Assembly (NCBI RefSeq): GCF_963677125.1
Contig: NZ_OY781882.1
Coordinates: 3,852,501-3,916,500 of the forward strand
Reading direction: 5' to 3'
From: an uncultured Desulfobacter sp.
GTDB lineage: Bacteria > Desulfobacterota > Desulfobacteria > Desulfobacterales > Desulfobacteraceae
DNA: 64,000 nucleotides
Position 1 is the stretch's first letter, and every line of letters begins with the position of its first letter. A program made the translations under genes and the position numbers. Positions 25,847 to 33,584 of this stretch are shown here, one piece after another. The notes under the pieces were generated by a model. The model was not told the origin of the DNA. It made no database searches and saw only the letters and a program-made list of their open reading frames with translations.

Positions 25847-27403
25847 TTGATCGATCTTCACACACATTCCACTGCCTCAGACGGCTCCCTGACGCCCAGA
25901 CAAATCCTTGATCTGGCCAGAGATACCGGCATTGAGGCAGTTGCGCTCACTGACCACGACACCATTGCCGGAATTCTTGAAATAAAAAACATTGTTCATT
26001 CATACCCGCTTGAATTTATCACCGGTGTTGAAATTTCGTGTGAGCCCCCTCCTGAATTTAAGTCACTAGGCAGTATTCACATGCTTGGATATGGATTTTC
26101 CGTTTATGACTGTAAATTAAACGAGGCATTGACCCGTGCAGCTGAGGCCAGATCCAACCGAAATCCCAAAATAATTGAAAAACTTAATACATTGGGATTT
26201 GACATCACGTTGGAAGAGGTGCAAAACCGATTTGGCACACGGCAGACCGGCCGCCCCCACATTGCCGAACTGCTCGTGGAAAAAGGGTACGTTTCTGATT
26301 TCCGCAAGGCCTTTGATCTTTACCTTGGTAAAGATAAACCCGCCTATGTTAATAAATTTAAAATATCTTGCAAGGATGCCATCCGCCTGATTCTTGATGC
26401 CGGTGGACTGCCGGTCCTGGCCCATCCTGGTATAATAGATTTCCAACATCCCCACGACCTGGATACCTTTGTAAACGTGTTGGTCGAGTACGGTCTTGCA
26501 GGCATTGAAGTCTTTTATTCAGGGCACGATTCCGCCCTAAAAAAATACCTGTCCGACATTGTACAAAGTAAAGGCTTGGTAGCGACGGGTGGATCAGATT
26601 TTCATGGGAGCTTTAACAAAGGCGTCGATCTTGGCAGGGGCAGAGGCGATTTGAATGTGGACTTGTCTGTGTTCAAAACATTGAACGATCGACTGATTGA
26701 AATTCAGACCATTCCCAGACTGGATCTTCTCGAACAAAATCTTGATTACCGATTTCAGTCCCGCGCCTTTTTATCCAATGCCCTGTGTCATCGATCCTAT
26801 CTTAATGAAAATCAGAATATCTGTGATGCAGACAATGAACGCCTTGAATTTTTAGGCGACGCGGTTTTAGGTCTATGTGTGGGACATCTGCTCATGGAAA
26901 AAGATCCTATGAAAAATGAGGGAGATCTGTCCCGCCTTAGATCAAATCTTGTCAGTGAGACAGGCCTTGCGCACATTGCCCGCAGAATTGATCTTGGCCG
27001 GTTTATTAAGTTGGGAAAAGGAGAGTCTCTTTCAGGCGGCAGTGACAAAAATTCGATTTTATCAGATGCTTTTGAAGCGGTGGTGGCTGCGGTATATTTG
27101 GACGCTGGATTTGACAGGGCACAAACCATGGTGAACCGGCTTTTTAATGATCCGGTACAGCAGATTCTGGCCTCATCCGATTTTATTGATTATAAAAGCG
27201 GTCTCCAGGAATTTACCCAGGAACACTTTGGGAAAACGCCTTATTACACCCTGGCCCAGGAGAAAGGCCCGGACCATGACAAAACATTCGAGATCTGTCT
27301 GAACCTGGATACGGTTTCAACCATGGGAACCGGAAAAACCAAAAAAGCCGCTGAACAGGATGCTGCTAGAAAAGCGTTGGCTCTTTTGAACCCAGAATCT
27401 TAA
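25847..27403 (+). CDS. rnc: PHP phosphoesterase fused to ribonuclease III
   Basis: One uninterrupted ORF of 518 residues carries two complete enzymes. Residues ~1-270 are a TrpH/YciV-type PHP domain with its metal ligands (DLHTHSTASDG with H5 and H7, LTDHDT, GVEIS, VLAHPG, GGSDFHG). YciV in E. coli is RNase AM, a 5'-3' exonuclease that trims rRNA and sRNA. Residues ~295-440 are an RNase III domain with E331, E334, D338 (NERLEFLGDAV) and D407, E410 (DAFEAVVAAVYLD). Residues ~447-515 are a dsRNA-binding domain. TTG at 25847 gives the usual MIDLHTHS start; a GTG at 25784 overlaps dksA by 35 bases. A radical SAM gene follows at once, as it does rnc in many Firmicutes. Confidence 0.9.
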   Translation: MIDLHTHSTASDGSLTPRQILDLARDTGIEAVALTDHDTIAGILEIKNIVHSYPLEFITGVEISCEPPPEFKSLGSIHMLGYGFSVYDCKLNEALTRAAEARSNRNPKIIEKLNTLGFDITLEEVQNRFGTRQTGRPHIAELLVEKGYVSDFRKAFDLYLGKDKPAYVNKFKISCKDAIRLILDAGGLPVLAHPGIIDFQHPHDLDTFVNVLVEYGLAGIEVFYSGHDSALKKYLSDIVQSKGLVATGGSDFHGSFNKGVDLGRGRGDLNVDLSVFKTLNDRLIEIQTIPRLDLLEQNLDYRFQSRAFLSNALCHRSYLNENQNICDADNERLEFLGDAVLGLCVGHLLMEKDPMKNEGDLSRLRSNLVSETGLAHIARRIDLGRFIKLGKGESLSGGSDKNSILSDAFEAVVAAVYLDAGFDRAQTMVNRLFNDPVQQILASSDFIDYKSGLQEFTQEHFGKTPYYTLAQEKGPDHDKTFEICLNLDTVSTMGTGKTKKAAEQDAARKALALLNPES

Positions 27404-27413
27404 ATTGGCCCTC

Positions 27414-28475
27414 ATGTCCCAGCCTCTGGTAATTCCTTTTTTTATACCCCATCAGGGATGCCCCCATTTATGCATTTTCTGTAACCAGCGACTGATCGCT
27501 AAACAAACATTAGAGACCCAGAATTTTTCCAGCGAAGCAGCCCGCCTATCGGATATAATCCAAACCTATCTTCAATTTAAAAAAAACCGGTCTCGTGTGG
27601 AATTGGCTTTTTTCGGCGGTAACTTTTTAGGGCTGGAAACTAATAGAATCCACTCCTTACTTGAAACGGCACAGCCATGGCTCCGGCAAGGAGAAATTCA
27701 CAGCATTCGTTGTTCTACAAGACCTGACACCATCACGCCTCAGATTCTGAATTTTACCCAGCCCTTTGGACTTGAAACCGTGGAACTGGGAGTTCAGTCC
27801 ATGAATAATCATGTCCTTTCTCTGGCTCAACGTGGACACACCAGTGAGGACACACGAAATGCACTTGCCTTGCTAAAGGCGCACGGTTTTAAAACAGGCG
27901 TACAAGTGATGATTGGATTGCCTGGAGATGACGAAGTCGGCGTTGTACGTACCGCCCAAAAGATAGCTGAACTTAAACCGGATCTTGCCAGGATCTATCC
28001 GCTTTTGGTCCTGCAAGGCTCCAAGCTCGCTCAATGGTTTAGGACCGGACGATATGTACCGTTAAGTCTTAACGAAGCTGTTGATCAGACAAAAAAAGTT
28101 GTCACGATTTTTAAGAATGCAAAAATTGCCTTGGCCCGAATAGGGTTGCAGGCCACACAGATGATGGATGATTCAGAGCAAATGATTGCCGGTCCATGGC
28201 ACCCAGCGTTTGGCCACCTTGTTTTATCCGCCCTTATGTTTGATCAGGCCTGTGAAAAAATCAATACCGCTCTTATAGGACAAAAGCTGCTTAATCAACG
28301 AAACAAAAAAACGGTAGTGCTTCAGGTACACCCACGATCCTTATCCAGACTTCAGGGCAACCGAAAAAGTAATATTACCAGACTTGCCCAAACATACCCG
28401 GAAGTATCTTTTGTTATAGAACGGGTTGACGCTATGGACATAGATCAGGTCCATGCTTATATCGTTCGACCATAG
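27414..28475 (+). CDS. Radical SAM protein (Elp3/MiaB-like group) next to rnc
   Basis: This 353-residue radical SAM enzyme has the cluster motif CPHLCIFCNQR near residue 16. Barrel segments include VELAFFGGNFLGLE, CSTRPDTITPQIL, TVELGVQSMNNHVLSLAQRGHT and GVQVMIGLPGDDE. This type, with low similarity to Elp3 and HemN, is often found beside rnc and smc in Firmicutes; its substrate is not known to me. ATG at 27414 is preferred to TTG at 27405. It starts 10 bases after the RNase III stop, so the two are co-transcribed. An IS5-like element is inserted directly after its stop codon. Confidence 0.85.
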   Translation: MSQPLVIPFFIPHQGCPHLCIFCNQRLIAKQTLETQNFSSEAARLSDIIQTYLQFKKNRSRVELAFFGGNFLGLETNRIHSLLETAQPWLRQGEIHSIRCSTRPDTITPQILNFTQPFGLETVELGVQSMNNHVLSLAQRGHTSEDTRNALALLKAHGFKTGVQVMIGLPGDDEVGVVRTAQKIAELKPDLARIYPLLVLQGSKLAQWFRTGRYVPLSLNEAVDQTKKVVTIFKNAKIALARIGLQATQMMDDSEQMIAGPWHPAFGHLVLSALMFDQACEKINTALIGQKLLNQRNKKTVVLQVHPRSLSRLQGNRKSNITRLAQTYPEVSFVIERVDAMDIDQVHAYIVRP

Positions 28476-28479
28476 CTAG

Positions 28480-29943
28480 TCGATTCTGAAAAACCTATAT
28501 ACCAAAACTGGTCGGCACCACCCACTACGCATGGGCGGTCGGCCTTAATCCCAACAAAAGTAAAAAATAATCAACCAGCCACCGTAGCAGCTTGCTGATA
28601 TTCATACCTGCGGCGCTCAGGATCGCATTGATCTTATCCCCGTCTTTACCTTTTAACCGGTTGCGATCCATCCGATGCTCCTGTTTTAAATGTCCGATAC
28701 TCGGCTCAATTGCTGCTCGTCTTTTCATCCAACGCCATAAACTTTTTGAAGTGCGACCTCTTCGGACTTTATCAACATGAACCTCAATGTCTCCGGTATA
28801 GCCATGACCTCGGTACCCTCTATCGACAAAGGATCTTTGGGGCTTCTGTGTAATTCGTTCTACCTGGGCCAGGGTTTCGGATAGCGTATGCCCGTCATAT
28901 GGATTGCCATGAACGGCCATTGCCCCAACAAACCAACAACCACGACTTGTTGTTGCAACACTGACTTTGCAACCAAACTCGTAGCGTTTATGTGCCTTAC
29001 CTTTACTGATACATTCAACATGAGGCTCATGGACGCTATAAACTTTGTTCTTGTCCTTCCTTTTTTGGCTCCAAATACGGGTCGCCACATTTAAGAGTTC
29101 ATCCATCTCTTTATCCGGGGTAGGATACTTCCTTTGAATGTCCCTTATCACACGCCCCAAGTAGGTCTTGAGTTTTTTGGTTGCTTTCTTTGCTCTTTTC
29201 ATTTGTTTCGCATGCGCATAACGGCTTTGCTTGAGTAACGTTTGCTTGGATAACCGATTGTAATTCTGACGTAGATTGATTTCTCGATCTTTAGCTGCTT
29301 TTACCAACCGGTCTCTGGCCCGATCATAAAGCCGTGCATCCGTCGGGAACCGAACATCTTTCTCTTGAACCGTCGTATCCACATTGATGTTGTGAAGCTG
29401 GGATTTTTTGACAGCCTTTAGCACCAACCCAGCCTCAATAGTCTTTTTCAAAAGCTCCTCTGCGCCGACTTCGCCTATCCTCTTCCGCCAGCGCGTCATG
29501 CTGGATGGGTCACAAGGCAGCTCATGCTCAAAGTATTTCATTCCACTGAAGTACTGCCAATACGGATTTTCTACCCAGCCTTTCACTACCGCTTCATCGC
29601 TTAGATTGTAGGTGAACTTCAAGTAATGCAAAGCCGTCATCAGTCTGGTGGAAATCCCAGGCCTTCCGTTATCTTCACAAAAAGTTACACCGAATTTTTT
29701 ATCTAATGCGTCCCAATCTACTGCTCGGGATAATTTTACCAGGCTGTGGCCAAGGGAGATGATATTTTCGAGTTGGGGCAGGAAAAGATCTCCTTGGTTA
29801 TCCTCTATAGGTGGTTTTGTCGGTTTCATGATAAAATTTGCAAGAAAACATTAAGGTTAGAATCAATTTCTTGCAAATACCATAGCAAATTTTAGCAATT
29901 TTTTCCAGTAAAATCAGTTACTAAAATGCTTTTTCAGTATCGA
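28480..29943 (-). mobile_element. Insertion sequence, IS5-like
   Basis: The element is about 1464 bp. The ends are TCGATTCTGAAAAA at 28480-28493 and the complement of TCGATACTGAAAAA at 29930-29943, one mismatch in 14. Both ends are flanked by CTAG (28476-28479 and 29944-29947), a likely 4-bp target duplication; as CTAG is a palindrome the exact boundary is uncertain by a few bases. Inside, a perfect 11-bp inverted repeat (29837-29847 with 29867-29877) lies just upstream of the transposase and may be its promoter operator. Confidence 0.88.
28525..29829 (-). CDS. IS5-family DDE transposase
   Basis: This 434-residue transposase appears complete. It has an N-terminal DUF772-like domain (GRPGISTRLMTALHYLKFTYNLSDE, LPCDPSSMTRWRKRIG). 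The catalytic domain starts at NINVDTTVQEKDVRFPTDARLY (first Asp), with a GNPYDGHTLSE block, VDRGYRGHGY (second Asp) and RRAAIEPSIGHLKQEHRMDRNRLKG (Glu). Arg/Lys-rich stretches suit DNA binding. The ATG at 29829 is the natural start. Confidence 0.93.
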   Translation of the reverse strand: MKPTKPPIEDNQGDLFLPQLENIISLGHSLVKLSRAVDWDALDKKFGVTFCEDNGRPGISTRLMTALHYLKFTYNLSDEAVVKGWVENPYWQYFSGMKYFEHELPCDPSSMTRWRKRIGEVGAEELLKKTIEAGLVLKAVKKSQLHNINVDTTVQEKDVRFPTDARLYDRARDRLVKAAKDREINLRQNYNRLSKQTLLKQSRYAHAKQMKRAKKATKKLKTYLGRVIRDIQRKYPTPDKEMDELLNVATRIWSQKRKDKNKVYSVHEPHVECISKGKAHKRYEFGCKVSVATTSRGCWFVGAMAVHGNPYDGHTLSETLAQVERITQKPQRSFVDRGYRGHGYTGDIEVHVDKVRRGRTSKSLWRWMKRRAAIEPSIGHLKQEHRMDRNRLKGKDGDKINAILSAAGMNISKLLRWLVDYFLLLLGLRPTAHA

Positions 29944-29984
29944 CTAGCTACCATACGCTTAGCCAGACCTGCTAACGATATCTT

Positions 29985-30000
29985 TGTTTCACATGAAACA
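29985..30000. other. parS-like palindrome, site 1
   Basis: TGTTTCACATGAAACA differs by one base from the chromosomal ParB target consensus TGTTTCACGTGAAACA. It lies just upstream of thpR. A second site is at 33206-33221. parA and parB are not in the window, so a role as an ordinary operator is also possible. Confidence 0.5.
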
Positions 30001-30032
30001 TTTTGGAGAGATGTTTGAATTTTAAACGAAAT

Positions 30033-30608
30033 ATGAACACCGATAGGTTGATCAGATGTTTTATTGCAATCACGATAGACGACCACACTAAGCGTCAACT
30101 CGGCCAGGTTCAAAAGGCAATTCGCGCCACCGGCATTCATGCAGGATGGCCTTCATCCAAAAATTTCCATTTAACCCTGAAATTTCTTGGGGACATACCT
30201 GAGCAAACGTTGCCCTGCATTAAAACAGTTATCTCTGAATCGATTGCCCAATCACAGTGTTTTGATATCACATTAAACCGGATTGGTTTTTTCCCGAATA
30301 CACGCTACCCAAAAATAATCTGGATAGGTCCGGACAAGGCAAATCCAGAATTAATGACTTTAAAGCAAACCATCGATACTAAACTAAAAAGATGCCACCA
30401 ATGTACTAAAGAAACAAAATTTTCACCCCACATCACTCTATCTCGGATACGCCATCAAGTAAGCCCGAGCAAATTACAAAAAGTTCTTAAACTGAAAACT
30501 GGTGCCATTATCTATTCTGTAGACCAGGTGCACCTGATAAAAAGTCGACTTTCTCCCTCTGGGGCTGTGCATACGTCTATATTTCAGGGCAACATGAAAG
30601 CTTCATGA
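30033..30608 (+). CDS. thpR: RNA 2',3'-cyclic phosphodiesterase (LigT/ThpR)
   Basis: About 191 residues of the two-histidine (2H) phosphoesterase family. Both HxTx motifs are present, HLTLKFLGD and HITLSR, in the right spacing, and the start RLIRCFIAITID is typical. The enzyme opens 2',3'-cyclic phosphates on RNA ends; its physiological role is unclear. Start uncertain: ATG at 30033 has no ribosome site, whereas TTG at 30015 has GGAGAG four bases upstream and adds six residues. It converges with the fapA-like gene, 3 bases apart. A parS-like palindrome lies just upstream. Confidence 0.88.
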   Translation: MNTDRLIRCFIAITIDDHTKRQLGQVQKAIRATGIHAGWPSSKNFHLTLKFLGDIPEQTLPCIKTVISESIAQSQCFDITLNRIGFFPNTRYPKIIWIGPDKANPELMTLKQTIDTKLKRCHQCTKETKFSPHITLSRIRHQVSPSKLQKVLKLKTGAIIYSVDQVHLIKSRLSPSGAVHTSIFQGNMKAS

Positions 30609-30611
30609 CTT

Positions 30612-32645
30612 TTACAACGATGGGGTAAATTGTAATTCAGGATACTGTCCTTTACGATACACCTCTTTAACCTTAAAGCCTTTTCCATCGTCTGAGAGAG
30701 ACATCACACGATAAACACCACCCAATACGGTGCCGGCATAAGCTTTTCCTTTAATCTCTATAATTGAAACGCCTTTTTCCTTTTTTGCTTTTTCCAAATA
30801 TGCAAAAAGCGTTTTTTCATGTGAAAGAATCTCTTTTTCTGTCAATGCGGTAGAAATGGCAATTTTTTTTTCAAGCTCATCAACATACATATCATGCTCT
30901 TTTTTGGAAGAATTCATTGCTTTTAATGAAGCAAGGGAGGTGTTCATACGCTTCTCGTAAGATGAAATCAACATCCGGATGTTGGTTAAAATTTTTTCAT
31001 TTATCTGTTGCTTTTTTTTATCAAGCTCAGATAACAGCTTATCTTTTTTTTTCTTGGCGTTGTCATGAAATGTCTTAAGCTCGATCATTTTCTGAAAAAT
31101 TTTTTCCGATTGGGATTTGTGGTCGTACTTTTCATCTTTGAGAATATCTAATTTGTTGTAAATAGCATTTATTTTATCCAGAATGTCTACTGAGAGTGCA
31201 ATGACATGCTGTTCGCCGCCTGCGACAATTATACTTGGCTTTGACCGTTCACTCCCAACGCCTGCCAAAACGATTCCATTCTTGGCATAAATTTTTGATG
31301 AAATCGATCTGCATTTCGGACTTTCAAATTTTCCAGCACATCTGATTTGAGCGTCAATGATCTCATTTTGAACATATACATTGCCAAAGGTTTCTATTGT
31401 ACTGTTGTGTATATACCTGGCATAAACATCACCTTCGGCACGAATCGTCGCATCTGTAATACCAACTCTGGCATGAACATCACCTATGGCATCTATATTT
31501 GTGCCCCGGATTTCCTCAGCGCTTAAATTGCCTGCTGTTACTATATATGCGCCGGTAATGGTGCCTGATACCGACAAATCGGCATAGGGTTCAATAGGAC
31601 CGTAACGGTAATCCGCATCTTCCAGAACATGGACCTCAGGATGTACATATACTTTTCTGGCAGCTGAAAGCGTCGCCTTTCCTGATTGTGCCGAAAGAAT
31701 TTTTAATTTATTCCGAGACCATCTCGTATTTTCGCCGCAACGAACAGGAAAATTATTTTCTTGTGCAGCGTTTGCAGTTTCACCATACACACTCTCAATT
31801 TGAACCTCTATGACTGCATTATTTTGCTCAACCAGAACTTCTCCTTTTTTCTTTTCTGCTGGATTGCCGTTATCTTCATTTATGTATAAAGAAAAATTAC
31901 TTTGGGACATCAAAAAATTATACCAGTCCACCCGGGCAACAGGGAATTTATTAACACCAGCCTCAAGAAAACACTGAATAAAAGCATCTGGATACACGCC
32001 GTTTACAATACCGTCCGCCCTAACCGCATCTTTAACCTGATTCAACGTGATCGCATTGCCATCAGAAGGGCCTTTTTCCATCCAGGCGGTCATACGATCC
32101 GAACTAACGATGATACGTATTTCAGACCTTTTTTCATCGTTTTTATCCCTACCCTCTTCTGACACATCATATATTTTACTTTTTTCATAGGATAAGTCAT
32201 AATCTTGCTTATTAAACAAGGCCTGTTCTTTGAGGATTAAATTTTTTTGCTTTGTTGTTAAAATCTGCGCTTCAACAAGAATATCACCAATTAGTTTTTT
32301 ATGACGGGATTTTTTAAATTCTTTTTTTTGTAATTCCAAAGCTTGATTGATATCGACTTTAGAAGCAAGGCCTTTGTCAATCGCAATTTTACCAAATTCT
32401 TCGCCGCTTTTGCGGACTATTTGGTACTCTCGAATCAGCTTTAAAAGGCCTAGTTGATACTGCGTAGCCATGCCCTCATCACGCAACAGATCCTCAAAAT
32501 CAACACGCTCTTTTTTAAAAGCAAAAAGTTTTATCAGGTAATCATGCTGATCTTTTGAGATCGTACCATACTTTAGAGCAAGATCTGCCAATGTCGGAAT
32601 ATTTCCGGCCTGTTCAGCTTTGATGTTGTCTATTTCACTTTTCAA
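30612..32645 (-). CDS. FapA-family (DUF342) protein with N-terminal repeats
   Basis: This 677-residue cytoplasmic protein contains a central FapA/DUF342 region (MTAWMEKGPSDGNAIT near 200) and a right-handed beta-helix of repeated short strands (about 330-470: SVSGTITGAYIVTAGNLSA, ATIRAEGDVYARYI, STIETFGNVYV). This is followed by a long Lys/Glu-rich coiled coil (about 495-610) and a small C-terminal domain. The first ~130 residues hold three copies of a helical pattern like that of GspE/PilB N-domains (DILVEAQILTTKQK...). FapA proteins form polymers or act in polar protein placement. The TTG start lies inside the last codons of cobO (11-base overlap). Confidence 0.8.
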   Translation of the reverse strand: MKSEIDNIKAEQAGNIPTLADLALKYGTISKDQHDYLIKLFAFKKERVDFEDLLRDEGMATQYQLGLLKLIREYQIVRKSGEEFGKIAIDKGLASKVDINQALELQKKEFKKSRHKKLIGDILVEAQILTTKQKNLILKEQALFNKQDYDLSYEKSKIYDVSEEGRDKNDEKRSEIRIIVSSDRMTAWMEKGPSDGNAITLNQVKDAVRADGIVNGVYPDAFIQCFLEAGVNKFPVARVDWYNFLMSQSNFSLYINEDNGNPAEKKKGEVLVEQNNAVIEVQIESVYGETANAAQENNFPVRCGENTRWSRNKLKILSAQSGKATLSAARKVYVHPEVHVLEDADYRYGPIEPYADLSVSGTITGAYIVTAGNLSAEEIRGTNIDAIGDVHARVGITDATIRAEGDVYARYIHNSTIETFGNVYVQNEIIDAQIRCAGKFESPKCRSISSKIYAKNGIVLAGVGSERSKPSIIVAGGEQHVIALSVDILDKINAIYNKLDILKDEKYDHKSQSEKIFQKMIELKTFHDNAKKKKDKLLSELDKKKQQINEKILTNIRMLISSYEKRMNTSLASLKAMNSSKKEHDMYVDELEKKIAISTALTEKEILSHEKTLFAYLEKAKKEKGVSIIEIKGKAYAGTVLGGVYRVMSLSDDGKGFKVKEVYRKGQYPELQFTPSL

Positions 32646-33147
32646 TTCCGACCCTGGACCCTACACCTTGTTGATAATAATGTTTTATTTCTGTCATTTC
32701 CGTTACAAGATCTGCTTTATCTAAAATAGACGCAGGTGCGTTGCGCCCGGTAAACACAAGCTCCATATGATCAGGCTTTATGTCAATCAGGTACAATAAA
32801 TCCTCTTCTGAAAGTAAGCCATAAAAACAGGCTATATTTGCCTCCTCAGCAACAACAAGCTCATGCTTCCCTGCTTTAATAATTCGGCATAGCTGTTCAT
32901 AACCCTGCCGACATTTAGTTGTCTCTGCATCAGAAGGTTTTCCTTTTACAAACTCCCCGGCACCATATTGTTCAACTATAATATTATCAAATTTCTTAAG
33001 CGCTTTTATTTCTGAATACATGCCCTGTTTCATAAACTGAACGATAAATACGTTAAGCCCTGCCCCTGCCGCCCTGATTGCGAGGCCAAGGCTTGCAGTT
33101 GTTTTCCCTTTGCCATTGCCGGTGTAAACCTGAACGTAACCTTTCAC
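32635..33147 (-). CDS. cobO: Corrinoid adenosyltransferase (CobA/CobO type)
   Basis: This 170-residue enzyme transfers the adenosyl group of ATP to cob(I)yrinate diamide or other corrinoids, making coenzyme B12. It has the characteristic reversed-orientation P-loop GNGKGKTTASLGLAIRAAG at about 10-28. VFIVQFMKQG, VVAEEANIA and LVFTGRNAP follow, all family signatures. GTG start with AAGGA nine bases upstream. It fits the strong corrinoid uptake in the window, but is unlinked to it. It overlaps the fapA-like gene, so the two share a transcript. Confidence 0.95.
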   Translation of the reverse strand: MKGYVQVYTGNGKGKTTASLGLAIRAAGAGLNVFIVQFMKQGMYSEIKALKKFDNIIVEQYGAGEFVKGKPSDAETTKCRQGYEQLCRIIKAGKHELVVAEEANIACFYGLLSEEDLLYLIDIKPDHMELVFTGRNAPASILDKADLVTEMTEIKHYYQQGVGSRVGIEK

Positions 33148-33205
33148 GAAACGGGTCCTTTTCGGTTATGAAATCATACAAAGATTCGAATCGAAGCTCG
33201 TTCAC

Positions 33206-33221
33206 AGTTTCATGTGAAACA
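33206..33221. other. parS-like palindrome, site 2
   Basis: AGTTTCATGTGAAACA matches the ParB target consensus at 14 of 16 positions and lies 59 bases upstream of the cobO start. With site 1 it brackets a 3.2-kb block (thpR, fapA-like, cobO). Confidence 0.45.
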
Positions 33222-33292
33222 ATCTAACAATTCCTTTTAAATTCATTTAATTATTGATAGCAGAACCATGCAGGATATTCTACTTAAATTAT

Positions 33293-33434
33293 CTATTTGA
33301 ACGAAAAGCAGTCCACCTGCGGCGTTGCAGAAAAATTAAAAATCCTCACAACCAAGAGGTTGCTCCGGTTTTAAATTTTTCTGCGCCATGCATCTGGACT
33401 GCTTTTCGTCCAAATACGGAGTGTCCGTTCAAAC
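33293..33434. repeat. Long palindromic element, family 1, copy A
   Basis: About 140 bases fold into one long imperfect hairpin. Pairs include TTTGAACG (33296-33303) with CGTTCAAA (33426-33433), ACGAAAAGCAGTCCA (33301-33315) with its perfect complement at 33395-33409, and GCAGAAAAATT with AATTTTTCTGC. The centre reads CCTCACAACC...GGTTGCTCCGG. A homologous copy is at 50631-50773. It lies between cobO and the lyase operon, in the 437-base gap 33148-33584 together with the parS-like site and a terminator. Confidence 0.8.
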
Positions 33435-33495
33435 ATTAATTAGAAAATAAAATGAAACCCGCTGAATGATTATAGGAAAACATTCAAGAAAATAA

Positions 33496-33531
33496 AAAAC
33501 TGAGCAAGTTGTAGAAACCTTGCTCAGTTTT
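33496..33531 (-). terminator. Terminator of the ATP-citrate lyase operon
   Basis: AAAACTGAGCAAG (33496-33508) pairs perfectly with CTTGCTCAGTTTT (33519-33531). Read on the minus strand it is followed by a T-run, 54 bases after the aclA stop. It could also work on the plus strand. Confidence 0.88.
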
Positions 33532-33584
33532 GTATTTATACAATAAAGTTAAAAATTAACTTTATTATTTATCGCGATTGAATC

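Noticed and set aside
28440..28480. Possible truncation of the radical SAM gene by the IS5-like element
   Set aside because: The stop codon at 28473-28475 lies before the element, and the same stop would exist in the uninterrupted sequence.
33293..33434. CRISPR-like or tRNA-like structure
   Set aside because: It is a single long palindrome without spaced direct repeats, and no cloverleaf or anticodon arm can be drawn.
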